Counted from the first letter of the stretch, positions 9,062-16,451 are shown. The stretch: 64,000 nucleotides of DNA from JAWPMT01 sp965227935 (GCA_965227935.1 CBDDGS010000032.1:6711-70710); one strand, 5' to 3'. The notes: generated by a model from the sequence alone, not told the origin. A program made the numbers and translations.

Positions 9062-9105
9062 GATTCTCTCCAGGCAAAAGGGCGACCGGGGCCGCCCTGT
9101 ACAGG

Positions 9106-9506
9106 TTACTTGCTCTTGTTTTTGTACTCAGGGAACAAGAAAACGGTACCGCTTACGGTGATACCTTCCGGGATTAGAACGTTAATCCCTTCGCCCTTGC
9201 TGTGAGGGAAAGCAATGCCTACACGGTGATAATGGGTTTTTTCGGAAACGATAGCGGCAAATACAAGCGCGGTAGGTTTCGTATCCGACACGCGGGGCGC
9301 CCTGGGGGTCTTCGTTGTTCTCGGTGATCGGCAACAACACCAGCTTACCGGTAACGGTAACGCCCGGCGGGATCAGGATAGAAACGCCCTGTTTGTCGTT
9401 GTGGAAGAAACCCTTTAGCGATCTGCTGCAGATGGGGCCGGCCGCCATTCTCTGAAGGGATTTCAACATTGGCGGTAAAAAATTTGATGTTAGTTGCTTC
9501 AGCCAT
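9106..9506 (-). pseudogene. frameshifted small gene with internal repeat, unknown function
   Basis: The ATG at 9506 has the shared leader and GAGGAG ribosome site. The first frame reads MAEATNIKFFTANVEIPSEN, then fails. A second frame carries KGFFHNDKQGVSILIPPGVT and VTGKLVLLP, and a third carries KGEGINVLIPEGITVSGTVF. The last two are clearly similar to each other, so the original protein probably had two copies of a short beta-rich unit. Frame changes are needed between about 9400 and 9440 and near the C-run at about 9290-9305. I do not recognise the family. As in the neighbouring DUF3560 gene, sequencing indels in homopolymers cannot be excluded. Confidence 0.55.
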
Positions 9507-9634
9507 GATTCACTCCTCGAATCGTTGTTGACTCTGGCGGGGCTCATCCCTCACCAGCCATTACATTGTAAGGCCAAACTAAGGCTAAAGGCAAGCATTT
9601 TTTCCACTTTTGCCCTAGATATTTTCGGCATAAC
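9507..9634 (-). promoter_or_regulatory. repeated leader/promoter, copy 1
   Basis: Read on the minus strand, this 128-base unit contains TTGCCT (9594-9589) and TACAAT (9570-9565) 18 bases apart. The tail CAACGATTCGAGGAGTGAATC leads directly into the start codon and supplies the ribosome site. Nearly identical units precede the genes starting at 12557, 13632, 36270, 40696 and 43290. Between promoter and gene lies a tiny possible leader frame (MAGEG, stop overlapping a second ATG). The promoter assignment is inferred from sequence. Confidence 0.65.
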
Positions 9635-10260
9635 TATCTGATAACCATAGTGTTTTGATCTAAATAGGGGCGCTATAACGGTGATCAATGCGAGGGCGTT
9701 TTTCCCCGTAAGCCTCGACCACGGCTGTCTATCAGGGCACGGCCACCCAACCACCGGCAGATGTGGCACGACTGCTCGGGCGCGGAACACCGAACGCGAA
9801 GCCACAGCCAACCCCGGCCTCGTGCCTGACCAACCGGTTTTCAGGCCTGTCCGGTTATTCAGGGCCTTTGGCCAGCGCAGCTGGCGGTAGTGTTTTGGAG
9901 AGTCTGCGCAGCAGTCTCGACGCTTTTGCCTGGCTGCAGTCGGTCTCGAAGAGTCCGGCTGCAGTGCCTTTGATCTTTCAGGCCATCGATAGGGAAAGAA
10001 GTAGCCTTGTGTGATCGAGGACCACCAGGTCAGCGGGTGGATCCACGTTGGTGCCTGGCTTAACAGCTCGACGTGGCACCGGGGTAGCGGGCGTTACCCG
10101 AAGGGCCGATCCAGGGAGCTTTGCCTTTTAGCGAGCACTTGGGGGACCCTGTGAACTTGTTCACACGGTCCCCCTAGTGGAGCAAAAGTGGAAAGCTTTC
10201 TGGTTCGGTTCGCGCAGCGAATAGCACGCGGTTCTGGCCTAAAGGCCAGAAACCCCCATG
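9635..10260. repeat. mosaic palindromic block 1 (modules A and D)
   Basis: This gene-free block continues the leader as module A (to about 9990), which is shared almost base for base with 13761-14086 and 43419-43772. About 60 unique bases follow, then module D (about 10051-10258), shared with 29433-29640 and 39331-39538. Module D contains a long hairpin, GGGGGACC...GGTCCCCC at 10141-10174 with inner stem TGTGAAC/TTCACA, and ends in TTCTGGCCT/AGGCCAGAA (10232-10251) right beside the stop codon of the next gene. No coding sequence is credible here. Confidence 0.8.
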
Positions 10261-11037
10261 CTATAAGTCTTTGATGTTTAAGTGATTTAAAAGACCCTCA
10301 AGAATTTCGGTATTCTCAAAATGAAAGGTGAGGCTCCCTTTTTCGCCAGGCAGCCAATCCACGGAAACAGGAATTCCCGTCTTCTCGCTGACGATCCGCT
10401 CAACCCTCTCGATTTGTTTTTGCCATCCCGGGTCCAAGTTCTGACCAGATAAAAGGCGCTGGGCTAGAGACTCCACGGCCCGAACACTCCAGGAAGGATT
10501 GCAAACCCGTTGCACAACATGCCGCTGTATCTGCTTAGGAAGCCGAGCTAAAGCTTTGGCTTTACCGACAGGCAGCTTTCCAACCCGCACGAGCTCCTGG
10601 ACAGAAGGATCCAACGACAAGAGACGCAGCAAATGGGCAGCAGTTGAGCGATTCATTCCTATCTGCAATGAAGCCTTCGTGACAGAAAGCTTCTCTCGCT
10701 CCATCAGATCTACAAGCGATTCAGCTTGGCTGATCGGATCCGACCAAAGGTCATCATCAGCGAACCAGGAAAGGCACTCATCGTCAGAAAGATCAACCAC
10801 ATTAGCGGGGATTTGATCCAAACCAGCGGCACCAGCAGCCACCCACCATTCATAACCGTCCAGCAATTCCCATCTTTCCCCTATTGTTCTGACGGTAACA
10901 GGCGGAATAACGCCCACACCATGGCTAGAGATAAGGGAAATCTTTGTTTTAGAAGGAGTTTTAGACCTGGAACGCTTTGACAGGCACGGGTGTGGGCTGA
11001 TCATATGGACAGTCACAGTGCTCAAATTACCCTCCAT
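10261..11037 (-). CDS. ParB/KorB-like DNA-binding protein
   Basis: The product has about 258 residues. The N-terminal half holds a ParB-type fold (PPVTVRTIGERWELLDGYEW is the GERR-like segment in degenerate form). The middle has the ParB helix-turn-helix: LSVTKASLQIGMNRSTAAHL followed by LRLLSLDPSVQELVRVGKLP. The sequence resembles the Spo0J/Noc/KorB group, but the CTPase motif is weak, so nucleotide binding is uncertain. A perfect 16-bp palindrome resembling parS overlaps the region just upstream of the start, suggesting autoregulation or partition. ATG 11037 has no clear ribosome site; a TTG four codons on follows GGAGGGTAAT and may be the true start. Confidence 0.75.
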   Translation of the reverse strand: MEGNLSTVTVHMISPHPCLSKRSRSKTPSKTKISLISSHGVGVIPPVTVRTIGERWELLDGYEWWVAAGAAGLDQIPANVVDLSDDECLSWFADDDLWSDPISQAESLVDLMEREKLSVTKASLQIGMNRSTAAHLLRLLSLDPSVQELVRVGKLPVGKAKALARLPKQIQRHVVQRVCNPSWSVRAVESLAQRLLSGQNLDPGWQKQIERVERIVSEKTGIPVSVDWLPGEKGSLTFHFENTEILEGLLNHLNIKDL

Positions 11038-11039
11038 TG

Positions 11040-11055
11040 TGTGCCACGTGGCACA
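11040..11055. promoter_or_regulatory. parS-like perfect palindrome
   Basis: TGTGCCACGTGGCACA is a perfect 16-bp palindrome. It matches the bacterial parS consensus TGTTTCACGTGAAACA at 12 of 16 positions, including the CACGTG core. It lies two bases upstream of the ParB/KorB-like start codon and is the obvious binding site for that protein. Confidence 0.65.
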
Positions 11056-11190
11056 GCCATTTTGAAGCAAAATGAAAGCTGCTTCAAATTCTGGGAAGGA
11101 TGTAAAAGAGAAAGGCAGCCACACAGAAAGGTAAGGGAGCGCGCAAAGAGAGAGCCCGCGAAGCGGGCAACATTGCGGATCAAAGAGAGA

Positions 11191-11218
11191 AGCCTAATTC
11201 GACATGTCGAATTAGGCT
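11191..11218. promoter_or_regulatory. 28-bp palindrome containing TTCGACATGTCGAA
   Basis: The core palindrome is extended by AGCCTAA on the left and TTAGGCT on the right, a perfect 28-bp dyad. It overlaps the stop codon of the gene ending at 11212 and lies about 155 bases upstream of the ParB/KorB-like start, so it could control that gene. Confidence 0.75.
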
Positions 11219-11781
11219 GCGATGATATCCGGAGAAAAGACTTTCACGCCACAAAAAACCCGCAATGGGATTTTTTTATATGCTTCGCCCTTGCCCGGGA
11301 TGCATACCTGGTCAACTGAAGAAACGCTTACCGCAACAGGGGGGAATGTGAATTCACCATAGCATGGGGATACGTGCATAATTGCCCCCCCCTCCCCCTT
11401 CGCTGTCTCAGCTCTAAGCCTGGCAATGGTCACATGATCATCAGCTACCGCATCAGTAACTTGGTAGTACTCGATTAACTGAGAATCCCAACCTTGGACC
11501 ATTTTCAGCACATCCCCATTTCGTAACGAATGGCGCGAAGAAGAGCCAAGCAAGCATTCAGGAGAGAGGGAGGCGATATATTCAAGCCAGCCTGTGCGTG
11601 CTCGGTTTGCTTCGTAATGCGAAGCAAACCGTTTTTCCAGTTCCGGCACATCGAGCAATCCGGCAAACCCGATTAGCTCAAGGCCATCAGGTGAACAGAA
11701 CAACTCCACACCACGCACCAGGTCCTGGGCAATCAGTGAGTGTCCCTCCGGGACATACATAGCTCGTTTCTTACTACGCAT
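11212..11781 (-). CDS. hypothetical protein, 189 aa
   Basis: ATG 11781 overlaps the stop of the upstream gene (ATGCGTAG), which indicates translational coupling and favours this start over a longer in-frame one. The protein is soluble, with no signal or membrane segment. It begins RSKKRAMYVPEGHSLIAQDL and ends in a mostly beta region (FTFPPVAVSVSSVDQVCIP). I do not recognise a family. Its context, a run of leader-bearing small genes near anti-restriction genes, suggests a plasmid leading-region accessory protein. Confidence 0.65.
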   Translation of the reverse strand: MRSKKRAMYVPEGHSLIAQDLVRGVELFCSPDGLELIGFAGLLDVPELEKRFASHYEANRARTGWLEYIASLSPECLLGSSSRHSLRNGDVLKMVQGWDSQLIEYYQVTDAVADDHVTIARLRAETAKGEGGAIMHVSPCYGEFTFPPVAVSVSSVDQVCIPGKGEAYKKIPLRVFCGVKVFSPDIIAA

Positions 11782-12040
11782 TGCCAGCCACCAAACGGGC
11801 AATGACTTCCTCGCCAATTTCACGGCTCAGTCGGTCGGGCGCCTTTCGAGGATCCAGCGCCGTTTCCCAAACATACTGCCATTCGTCATTAAGCGGCTCA
11901 GTACCGATCGTTACGGAACAATCAGAAGCCTTATAGAAGGCATAAAAGGGCTTTGACAGATCAGCGGCCTGCTCTTTAAGCCATTTACCGCAAGCAAGAG
12001 CACTGAAAAGGAAAATCTTTTCTTGGTATGAAAAGCACAT
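11774..12040 (-). CDS. hypothetical protein, 88 aa
   Basis: The ATG at 12040 is preceded by GATTCGAGGAGTGAATC, the ribosome-site part of the shared leader, but without the upstream promoter half. A terminator of the preceding gene sits immediately before it, so it may depend on read-through. The protein starts with a short hydrophobic helix (EKIFLFSALACGKWLKEQA) and continues SKPFYAFYKASDCSVTIGTE. It looks soluble. No family recognised. Confidence 0.65.
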   Translation of the reverse strand: MCFSYQEKIFLFSALACGKWLKEQAADLSKPFYAFYKASDCSVTIGTEPLNDEWQYVWETALDPRKAPDRLSREIGEEVIARLVAGNA

Positions 12041-12055
12041 GATTCACTCCTCGAA

Positions 12056-12079
12056 TCAAAAAAGCGGCCGCAGCCGCTT
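12056..12079 (-). terminator. rho-independent terminator of the 159-aa gene
   Basis: On the minus strand AAGCGGC-TGCG-GCCGCTT (12079-12062) is followed by a T-run (complement of A 12058-12063). The stop codon of the upstream gene lies in the stem. Confidence 0.8.
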
Positions 12080-12557
12080 ACAGGTTTTCTTCAGAAATGT
12101 TGCTGAGGATGTCCGCCAGTTCTTTGCGAGACAGGAAACAAGATGCATCCCAGGTCACGCACAGGTCACGGCGTTTTGCATACCAGCTGACCAGGTTCCC
12201 GGTAATACGCTCCGAAACGTGAAACACTTCAAAGCCTGCGATGTGCTCCCAACGGCAAGGAGGCAACACATTCAGAGACTCAAAAAATTTATCTTCATCG
12301 ATCCGAGAGGGAAGGGTGGTGCGCCCCTGTTCATAGTTGTTCTGCAGAGAGTCCAGCTGTTCTTCAGTGATCAGGACATAATCACCACCGCCTTTCTTCT
12401 CGTTATATTCGGCCAGATCAAGGTCAGGCCCGCCATTGTTGTACAGGTGGCCGCTGAAGTTCACGCGAACCACACCATTCTCATCAGTATAGGCAGTGCT
12501 CTCTGTGCATCCGTCGAAGGGCTTGCTTTGGTCCAGAACGAACATTACTTCAGACAT
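12078..12557 (-). CDS. hypothetical protein, 159 aa
   Basis: This gene begins at ATG 12557 right behind a full copy of the shared leader and ends in its own terminator, so it forms a self-contained cassette. The protein is acidic and soluble: ENGVVRVNFSGHLYNNGGPD, EYNEKKGGGDYVLITEEQLD, and a C-terminal helix RKELADILSNISEENL. No catalytic motif or known domain is visible to me. Cassette structure and position suggest early expression in the recipient, but the function is unknown. Confidence 0.7.
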   Translation of the reverse strand: MSEVMFVLDQSKPFDGCTESTAYTDENGVVRVNFSGHLYNNGGPDLDLAEYNEKKGGGDYVLITEEQLDSLQNNYEQGRTTLPSRIDEDKFFESLNVLPPCRWEHIAGFEVFHVSERITGNLVSWYAKRRDLCVTWDASCFLSRKELADILSNISEENL

Positions 12558-12685
12558 GATTCACTCCTCGAATCGTTGTTGACTCTGGCGGGGCTCATCC
12601 CTCACCAGCCATTACATTGTAAGGCCAAACTAAGGCTAAAGGCAAGCATTTTTTCCACTTTTGCCCTAGATATTTTCGGCATAAC
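12558..12685 (-). promoter_or_regulatory. repeated leader/promoter, copy 2
   Basis: This is the same 128-base unit as 9507-9634, nearly identical through the TATTTTCGGCATAAC end. After it the sequence changes abruptly into the end of the 69-aa gene, which places the edge of the leader repeat at about 12685. Confidence 0.7.
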
Positions 12686-12688
12686 CCC

Positions 12689-12898
12689 CTAATTAATATA
12701 ACCTTTCTCTTTACCTACCCCCAATTTTTCCCAATAGATTACACCTCTCGCCTCATGCCCGTGATGCCGGCATCTGTCACAAAAACCACTGCGGTGGCCT
12801 GACTCAGTTTCACCTATCCATTCGGCAGGCTTTTCACACTCATAGTTAAACGTGCCAGGTTCACTGTTGTGACAAAGCCCGTCATCTGCATAACCCAT
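12689..12898 (-). CDS. small Cys/His-rich protein, possible zinc finger
   Basis: The product has 69 residues. Cysteines in LCHNS, YECEKPAEW and SGFCDRCRHHGHE could coordinate zinc (a CxxC plus two outlying ligands). The start ATG (12898) overlaps the end of the upstream gene (TAGCATG), indicating coupling. The fold cannot be assigned; a treble-clef-like DNA- or RNA-binding module is possible. Confidence 0.55.
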   Translation of the reverse strand: MGYADDGLCHNSEPGTFNYECEKPAEWIGETESGHRSGFCDRCRHHGHEARGVIYWEKLGVGKEKGYIN

Positions 12899-12899
12899 G

Positions 12900-13277
12900 C
12901 TATGCGCCCTCCCGCTGGGTCCAGGTCCCGTCCTCCAGTGCAGTCAACGCCCGGTCTTCGTGATCCCAATACTCAACAGATTCACGCGAAAGAGGCAGGC
13001 CCTCATCTGTAGTCGTGCCGATGTAGAACCCTGCAGCACTTCGCAAGATCTCCACCGGCCGGCGAGTGCCGCAAAGAGTAAAGGCAATAACCCCATATTT
13101 ATCCATAAGACACTGAATCCTATTTTCTTGCTCAAGACGCACGGCTAATGCCTCATACTCTTTCAGATGAACGCAATCCAATGCAGTGAATACCATGCTG
13201 GCGCTATGGGTAGCCTTCTCAGCTAGGCTATCCCAAGCGCTCTTTTGTTCTTGCGTCATCAATTGATAACCAGTCAT
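12900..13277 (-). CDS. hypothetical protein, 125 aa
   Basis: The protein is soluble with a helical first half (MTQEQKSAWDSLAEKATHSA, LKEYEALAVRLEQENRIQCL) and a beta-rich second half (AAGFYIGTTTDEGLPLSRES). It ends two bases from the next gene's start, and lies 10 bases after the stop of the leader-bearing gene upstream, so these three genes form one transcript. No family recognised. Confidence 0.65.
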   Translation of the reverse strand: MTGYQLMTQEQKSAWDSLAEKATHSASMVFTALDCVHLKEYEALAVRLEQENRIQCLMDKYGVIAFTLCGTRRPVEILRSAAGFYIGTTTDEGLPLSRESVEYWDHEDRALTALEDGTWTQREGA

Positions 13278-13287
13278 ACGCTAAGCC

Positions 13288-13632
13288 TCAAGCAGCCAGT
13301 TTAGAAATTCTGGCCATAACCAGCGAATCAAGCGTTTTTCTCGCATTGGCAACGCTCTCCCGAACCAACAACCGAAACCCTGGGTGTTCCAGAAAATCAC
13401 TACAGTCATTCAAGATGACATCACCGAAGAACGCGGAACCGATCACAGAACCAGAGGCTTTATGGGTAACTTTTACCTGAGCATCAAAAGCCACAAGGGA
13501 GAAATCATCAATCATGTCACCAACTTCCCCAGAATCATCAAAATCCAAGCACAGTGAAGAACAGGGGAGGGCGATGCACTCGAAAGAAAAGGCTGAGGTT
13601 TGGAAATTCCAGATCGTCGCGATGGCGGCCAT
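13288..13632 (-). CDS. hypothetical protein, 114 aa
   Basis: This gene starts directly behind leader copy 3. The protein reads AAIATIWNFQTSAFSFECIA at the start, suggesting a beta-rich N-terminus, with a helical end (LVRESVANARKTLDSLVMAR). It is soluble and acidic in the middle (DFDDSGEVGDMIDDFS). I see no known motif. It heads a three-gene unit with 12900-13277 and 12689-12898. Confidence 0.65.
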   Translation of the reverse strand: MAAIATIWNFQTSAFSFECIALPCSSLCLDFDDSGEVGDMIDDFSLVAFDAQVKVTHKASGSVIGSAFFGDVILNDCSDFLEHPGFRLLVRESVANARKTLDSLVMARISKLAA

Positions 13633-13760
13633 GATTCACTCCTCGAATCGTTGTTGACTCTGGCGGGGCTCATCCCTCACCAGCCATTACATTGTAAGGC
13701 CAAACTAAGGCTAAAGGCAAGCATTTTTTCCACTTTTGCTCTAGATATTTTCGGCATAAC
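13633..13760 (-). promoter_or_regulatory. repeated leader/promoter, copy 3
   Basis: This copy is nearly identical to that at 9507-9634 (one visible change, TGCTC for TGCCC), including the TTGCCT and TACAAT boxes and the GAGGAG ribosome site adjoining ATG 13632. Confidence 0.7.
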
Positions 13761-14191
13761 TATCTGATAACCATAGTGTTTTAATCTAAATAGGGGCGCT
13801 ATAACGGTGATCAATGCGAGGGCGTTTTTCCCCGTAAGCCTCGACCACGGCTGTCTATCAGGGCACGGCCACCCAACCACCGGCAGATGTGGCACGACTG
13901 CTCGGGCGCGGAACACCGAACGCGAAGCCACAGCCAACCCCGGCCTCGTGCCTGACCAACCGGTTTTCAGGCCTGTCCGGTTATTCAGGGCCTTTGGCCA
14001 GCGTAGCTGGCGGCAGTGTTTTGGAGAGTCTGCGCAGCAGTCTCGATGCCTTTGCCTGGCTGCAGTCGGTCTCGAAGAGTCCGGCTGCAGGAGTTCCTGC
14101 AGGGGCACCTGCAGGACCAGGTGGAACCGATCGCACCGGTGCCGGCGACGCCGGCGCCGGTCGCCCTGGGAGAGCGGGAACACCATATCTT
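13761..14191. repeat. mosaic palindromic block 2, left part (interrupted by the transposon)
   Basis: Module A (13761-14086) matches 43419-43740 almost exactly. It then switches to module C (14087-14191), with nested palindromes around CTGCAGG and GCCGGCG. Module C stops at ATATCTT where the transposon begins, and the rest resumes at 29290. Long open frames here exist on both strands and are not credible genes. Confidence 0.8.
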
Positions 14192-14230
14192 GAGGGTCGG
14201 CCGGCATTCTGGAAAAATTCGCCAAAGTTA
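14192..14230 (+). repeat. transposon left inverted repeat
   Basis: This starts GAGGGTCGGCCGGCATTCTG, then GAAAAATTCGCCAAA. It matches the right end with one mismatch in the first 35 bases, and weaker similarity (GTTAACT) continues to about 46 bases. Confidence 0.9.
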
Positions 14231-14311
14231 AGTTAACTCTTTGTTTTTAATATAAATACTCGTTTACAGCCTGAGAGCAGCAGCTCATCCATGTTTTGCC
14301 GCACTTTTTTC

Positions 14312-15313
14312 TTACCGTGCCTCTGGCGCAGCCTTTTTCTCCTTGAGCAAATGATTCATCATGTCAGTCTTGATTGAAATTTCTGCTTCCAGCTTGCCAA
14401 TCGATACCGACGCCTCGGCCTTCCAGGCTTGCAGCTCTTCATTCAGTTTCTTGAGTTGATTGAGCTCATCCGCCTGGACTTTCAGTTCTGAAAGTTTGGT
14501 GTTAAGCGTGTTAGCTTCTTCTGTTTTTGAATCCAGACTCGCTGTAAGTTTGCGATGCTCGGCTTCCAGCTTTGCAGCTGTTTTCTGTATGGAGCCAAGC
14601 TCGGCCGCGAGTCGCCCGTTGTCCTTGTTGAGCTGTGTGATATCGGATTGCTTAACTGAAAGAGTTTGATTTAGGGCACGAATTTCTGATTGAAGCTGCT
14701 GGCTGTGTTGCTCATGCTTTCGTTGATCCTGGTCACGCTGTTCTTTTACCGACTGGCGATAGTGCTCCATTGCTTCCCGACTATGACGATGCTTTTCTTC
14801 CAGTGACTCGATCTGGGTTTGTTTTTCAGCTAACAACTCCCGAAGTTTTTCTTCGGTTTGAGCGGCTTTGGCTTCTTTTGCCTTTAGTGCTGCCTCGGAG
14901 ACTTTACTCTCCTTAAGGTCGACGAGTGCGCTTTGTAATTCGTGCTCTTTATCTGAGAATGTTTTATTGATAGTGGCAAGCGAGTGCTCGAGTTCTTGAA
15001 TTCGGCCTGTAAGCGACTCCACTTGGTGCTGATGTTTGGACTGACTTTCATCAATTGCGGCTTGTGCTTCCTGTTTCAGTGCTGAGGCCAAACGACCAAT
15101 GAGCTCCTTAATCGGCTGGCTGAGCAATGCTTCGTCATCCAGCCGGGCCGAAGCCTCTTCCTCTATCTCTCGTAGGTATCGATGGATGGTGGACTTGGAG
15201 CCAGTATTGCCAAGCTCCACGCGAATGGCGTCAATGGACGGGTTTTCGCCTCGACTGACCAGGGTTTCACGCGCTTTGGATACCAGTGCTTTGTTGACGC
15301 CGCCTCTTGCCAT
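14312..15313 (-). CDS. KfrA_N/TnpT-like DNA-binding coiled-coil protein
   Basis: The product has 333 residues. Residues 1-90 look like the KfrA_N DNA-binding domain (ARGGVNKALVSKARETLVSR, NTGSKSTIHRYLREIEEEAS). The rest, to about 310, is a long charged coiled coil (KEQRDQDQRKHEQHSQQLQS and similar). Tn4651-type transposons resolve cointegrates with a tyrosine recombinase (TnpS) plus a coiled-coil partner (TnpT) of this size, and the present element also has a tyrosine recombinase. I therefore infer a TnpT-like resolution partner; an unrelated KfrA-type plasmid protein is the alternative. An AT-rich region with inverted repeats lies upstream. Confidence 0.65.
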   Translation of the reverse strand: MARGGVNKALVSKARETLVSRGENPSIDAIRVELGNTGSKSTIHRYLREIEEEASARLDDEALLSQPIKELIGRLASALKQEAQAAIDESQSKHQHQVESLTGRIQELEHSLATINKTFSDKEHELQSALVDLKESKVSEAALKAKEAKAAQTEEKLRELLAEKQTQIESLEEKHRHSREAMEHYRQSVKEQRDQDQRKHEQHSQQLQSEIRALNQTLSVKQSDITQLNKDNGRLAAELGSIQKTAAKLEAEHRKLTASLDSKTEEANTLNTKLSELKVQADELNQLKKLNEELQAWKAEASVSIGKLEAEISIKTDMMNHLLKEKKAAPEAR

Positions 15314-15404
15314 GTTCCACCTCTTGATATATTTCGTACTGTATTACATACCATGTATATACGTACTATTTTATACCAATATGTTGCGGCTGAATAGCTT
15401 ATAT

Positions 15405-15439
15405 ATAACATTAAATAATCAAGAGTTATTGAATGTTAT
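15405..15439. repeat. 14-nt-arm inverted repeat, candidate cointegrate resolution site
   Basis: ATAACATT-A-AATAA and TTATT-G-AATGTTAT face each other across TCAAGAG. A second dyad (CGTAC...GTACG, about 15337-15365) lies between it and the TnpT-like gene. An inverted repeat with a 7-base spacer is the usual core of a tyrosine-recombinase site. Apart from these dyads and the riboswitch, 15314-15806 holds nothing I recognise. Confidence 0.45.
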
Positions 15440-15635
15440 AGTCAAGTTTGCCGGATTTTGGGCAGTTTTTAGTACGTTATCAGTCTATTGACATGCTTTG
15501 CCTGTAAATCCAGCGAATCTGAATACTCCGAGGATAAGTGAGAGCATATAAACTAAAAGTAAAAGAGCCTCGGGTAAATCCAATTTTCTTAAATCTACTT
15601 TCGATTGTTCCATTGAGCTGTTAAAATAGCGGAGT

Positions 15636-15731
15636 CATTGGGGAGTAGCCTCTCTTCATCTCGAAGAGGCTTGCGTCAACATACTTGACCAACCGGTCAT
15701 GGCGTAAGCGGTTCCCATGCTTGGCAAGACC
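15636..15731 (+). promoter_or_regulatory. yybP-ykoY manganese riboswitch aptamer
   Basis: The conserved elements of the Mn2+-sensing yybP-ykoY family are present in order: GGGGAGTAGCC (15640-15650), a P2 hairpin (CCTCT...AGAGG), GTCAACATACTTGACC, the P3/P4 arm GGTCATGGCGTAAGCGG, and the closing GGCAAGACCTTTG. The family controls manganese exporters (mntP, UPF0016 genes); here a UPF0016 exporter follows. The match is by eye, not by covariance model. Confidence 0.88.
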
Positions 15732-15732
15732 T

Positions 15733-15778
15733 TTGACCACAACGCCTCCGTTAATGGCCGGGGATGTGTTGTGGTCAA
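15733..15778 (+). promoter_or_regulatory. hairpin of the riboswitch expression platform
   Basis: TTGACCACAAC (15733-15743) and GTTGTGGTCAA (15768-15778) form a perfect 11-bp stem between aptamer and start codon. Its left arm abuts the aptamer's closing strand, so aptamer folding and this hairpin may compete. No T-run follows, which favours control of translation or Rho access rather than intrinsic termination. Confidence 0.6.
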
Positions 15779-15806
15779 TCGTCTGAAAGCCGGCCTGGGA
15801 ATATTT

Positions 15807-16385
15807 ATGGAATCTCTTTTTGTCTCTACTGGGGTCGTTGCCCTTGCTGAAATAGGCGACAAGACCCAGCTCTTAGCTTTCATCCTCGCTGCCCGCTTCA
15901 AGAAACCGGTACCGATCATCTTCGGTATTTTGGCTGCAACTATTGTCAATCACGGCCTTGCAGGCGCCCTTGGCGCTTGGATAACCACAGTCGTCAGCCC
16001 GGAGATTCTGCGCTGGATTTTGGGCCTCTCCTTTGTTGGAATGGCTATTTGGACGATGATACCCGACAAGATTGAAGAAGAAGAGACTCAGGTCGCCACA
16101 AAATTTGGTGTCTTCGGCGCAACCCTGGTCACCTTCTTTCTTGCAGAAATGGGTGACAAGACTCAGATTGCCACGGTAGCGATGGCGGCGCACTATGCCG
16201 CTCCGCTGATGGTAGTCATTGGCACAACGCTCGGCATGTTGATTGCGGACGTCCCTGCCGTGTTCGTTGGCAACAAACTTGCTGATAAGATCCCGATGAA
16301 GCTGGTGCATTCGATTGCCGCTGCGGTTTTCGCGTTTCTCGGTATCGCCACGCTGCTCGGGGTCGGCTCGAGGCTCGGTTTCTAG
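15807..16385 (+). CDS. UPF0016/TMEM165-family manganese exporter
   Basis: The 192-residue inner-membrane protein has six predicted helices in two homologous halves. Each half carries the family signature E-x-G-D-K-T: AEIGDKTQLLAF (about 14-25) and AEMGDKTQIATV (about 112-123). Bacterial members such as MneA of Vibrio export Mn2+. I place the start at ATG 15807, where the first helix begins (MESLFVSTGVVALAE); a longer in-frame start at 15717 would fall inside the riboswitch and is unlikely. The manganese riboswitch upstream supports the substrate assignment. A strong hairpin follows the stop codon. Confidence 0.88.
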   Translation: MESLFVSTGVVALAEIGDKTQLLAFILAARFKKPVPIIFGILAATIVNHGLAGALGAWITTVVSPEILRWILGLSFVGMAIWTMIPDKIEEEETQVATKFGVFGATLVTFFLAEMGDKTQIATVAMAAHYAAPLMVVIGTTLGMLIADVPAVFVGNKLADKIPMKLVHSIAAAVFAFLGIATLLGVGSRLGF

Positions 16386-16392
16386 AGGCTCA

Positions 16393-16430
16393 CTTGTCAA
16401 CGCATCAAAAGGGATGCGTTGACAAGGCTT
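16393..16430 (+). terminator. terminator after the manganese exporter
   Basis: CTTGTCAACGCATC (16393-16406) pairs perfectly with GATGCGTTGACAAG (16413-16426), followed by GCTTTAT. It separates the exporter from the convergent CDF gene and may work in both directions. Confidence 0.7.
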
Positions 16431-16451
16431 TATGGCTGGAGTCCACAGAGG

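Noticed and set aside
10232..10251. Hairpin at the end of module D as an intrinsic terminator
   Set aside because: No T-run follows the stem on either strand, so it is reported only as part of the repeat block.
9635..10260. Mosaic block as an insertion sequence or integron cassette array
   Set aside because: No transposase or integrase gene, no target duplication at block edges, and no attC core sites; the copies are tied to gene starts and stops instead.
15873..16400. Open frame antisense to the manganese exporter
   Set aside because: It is the shadow of a membrane-protein gene; the plus-strand frame has the family signature and the riboswitch.
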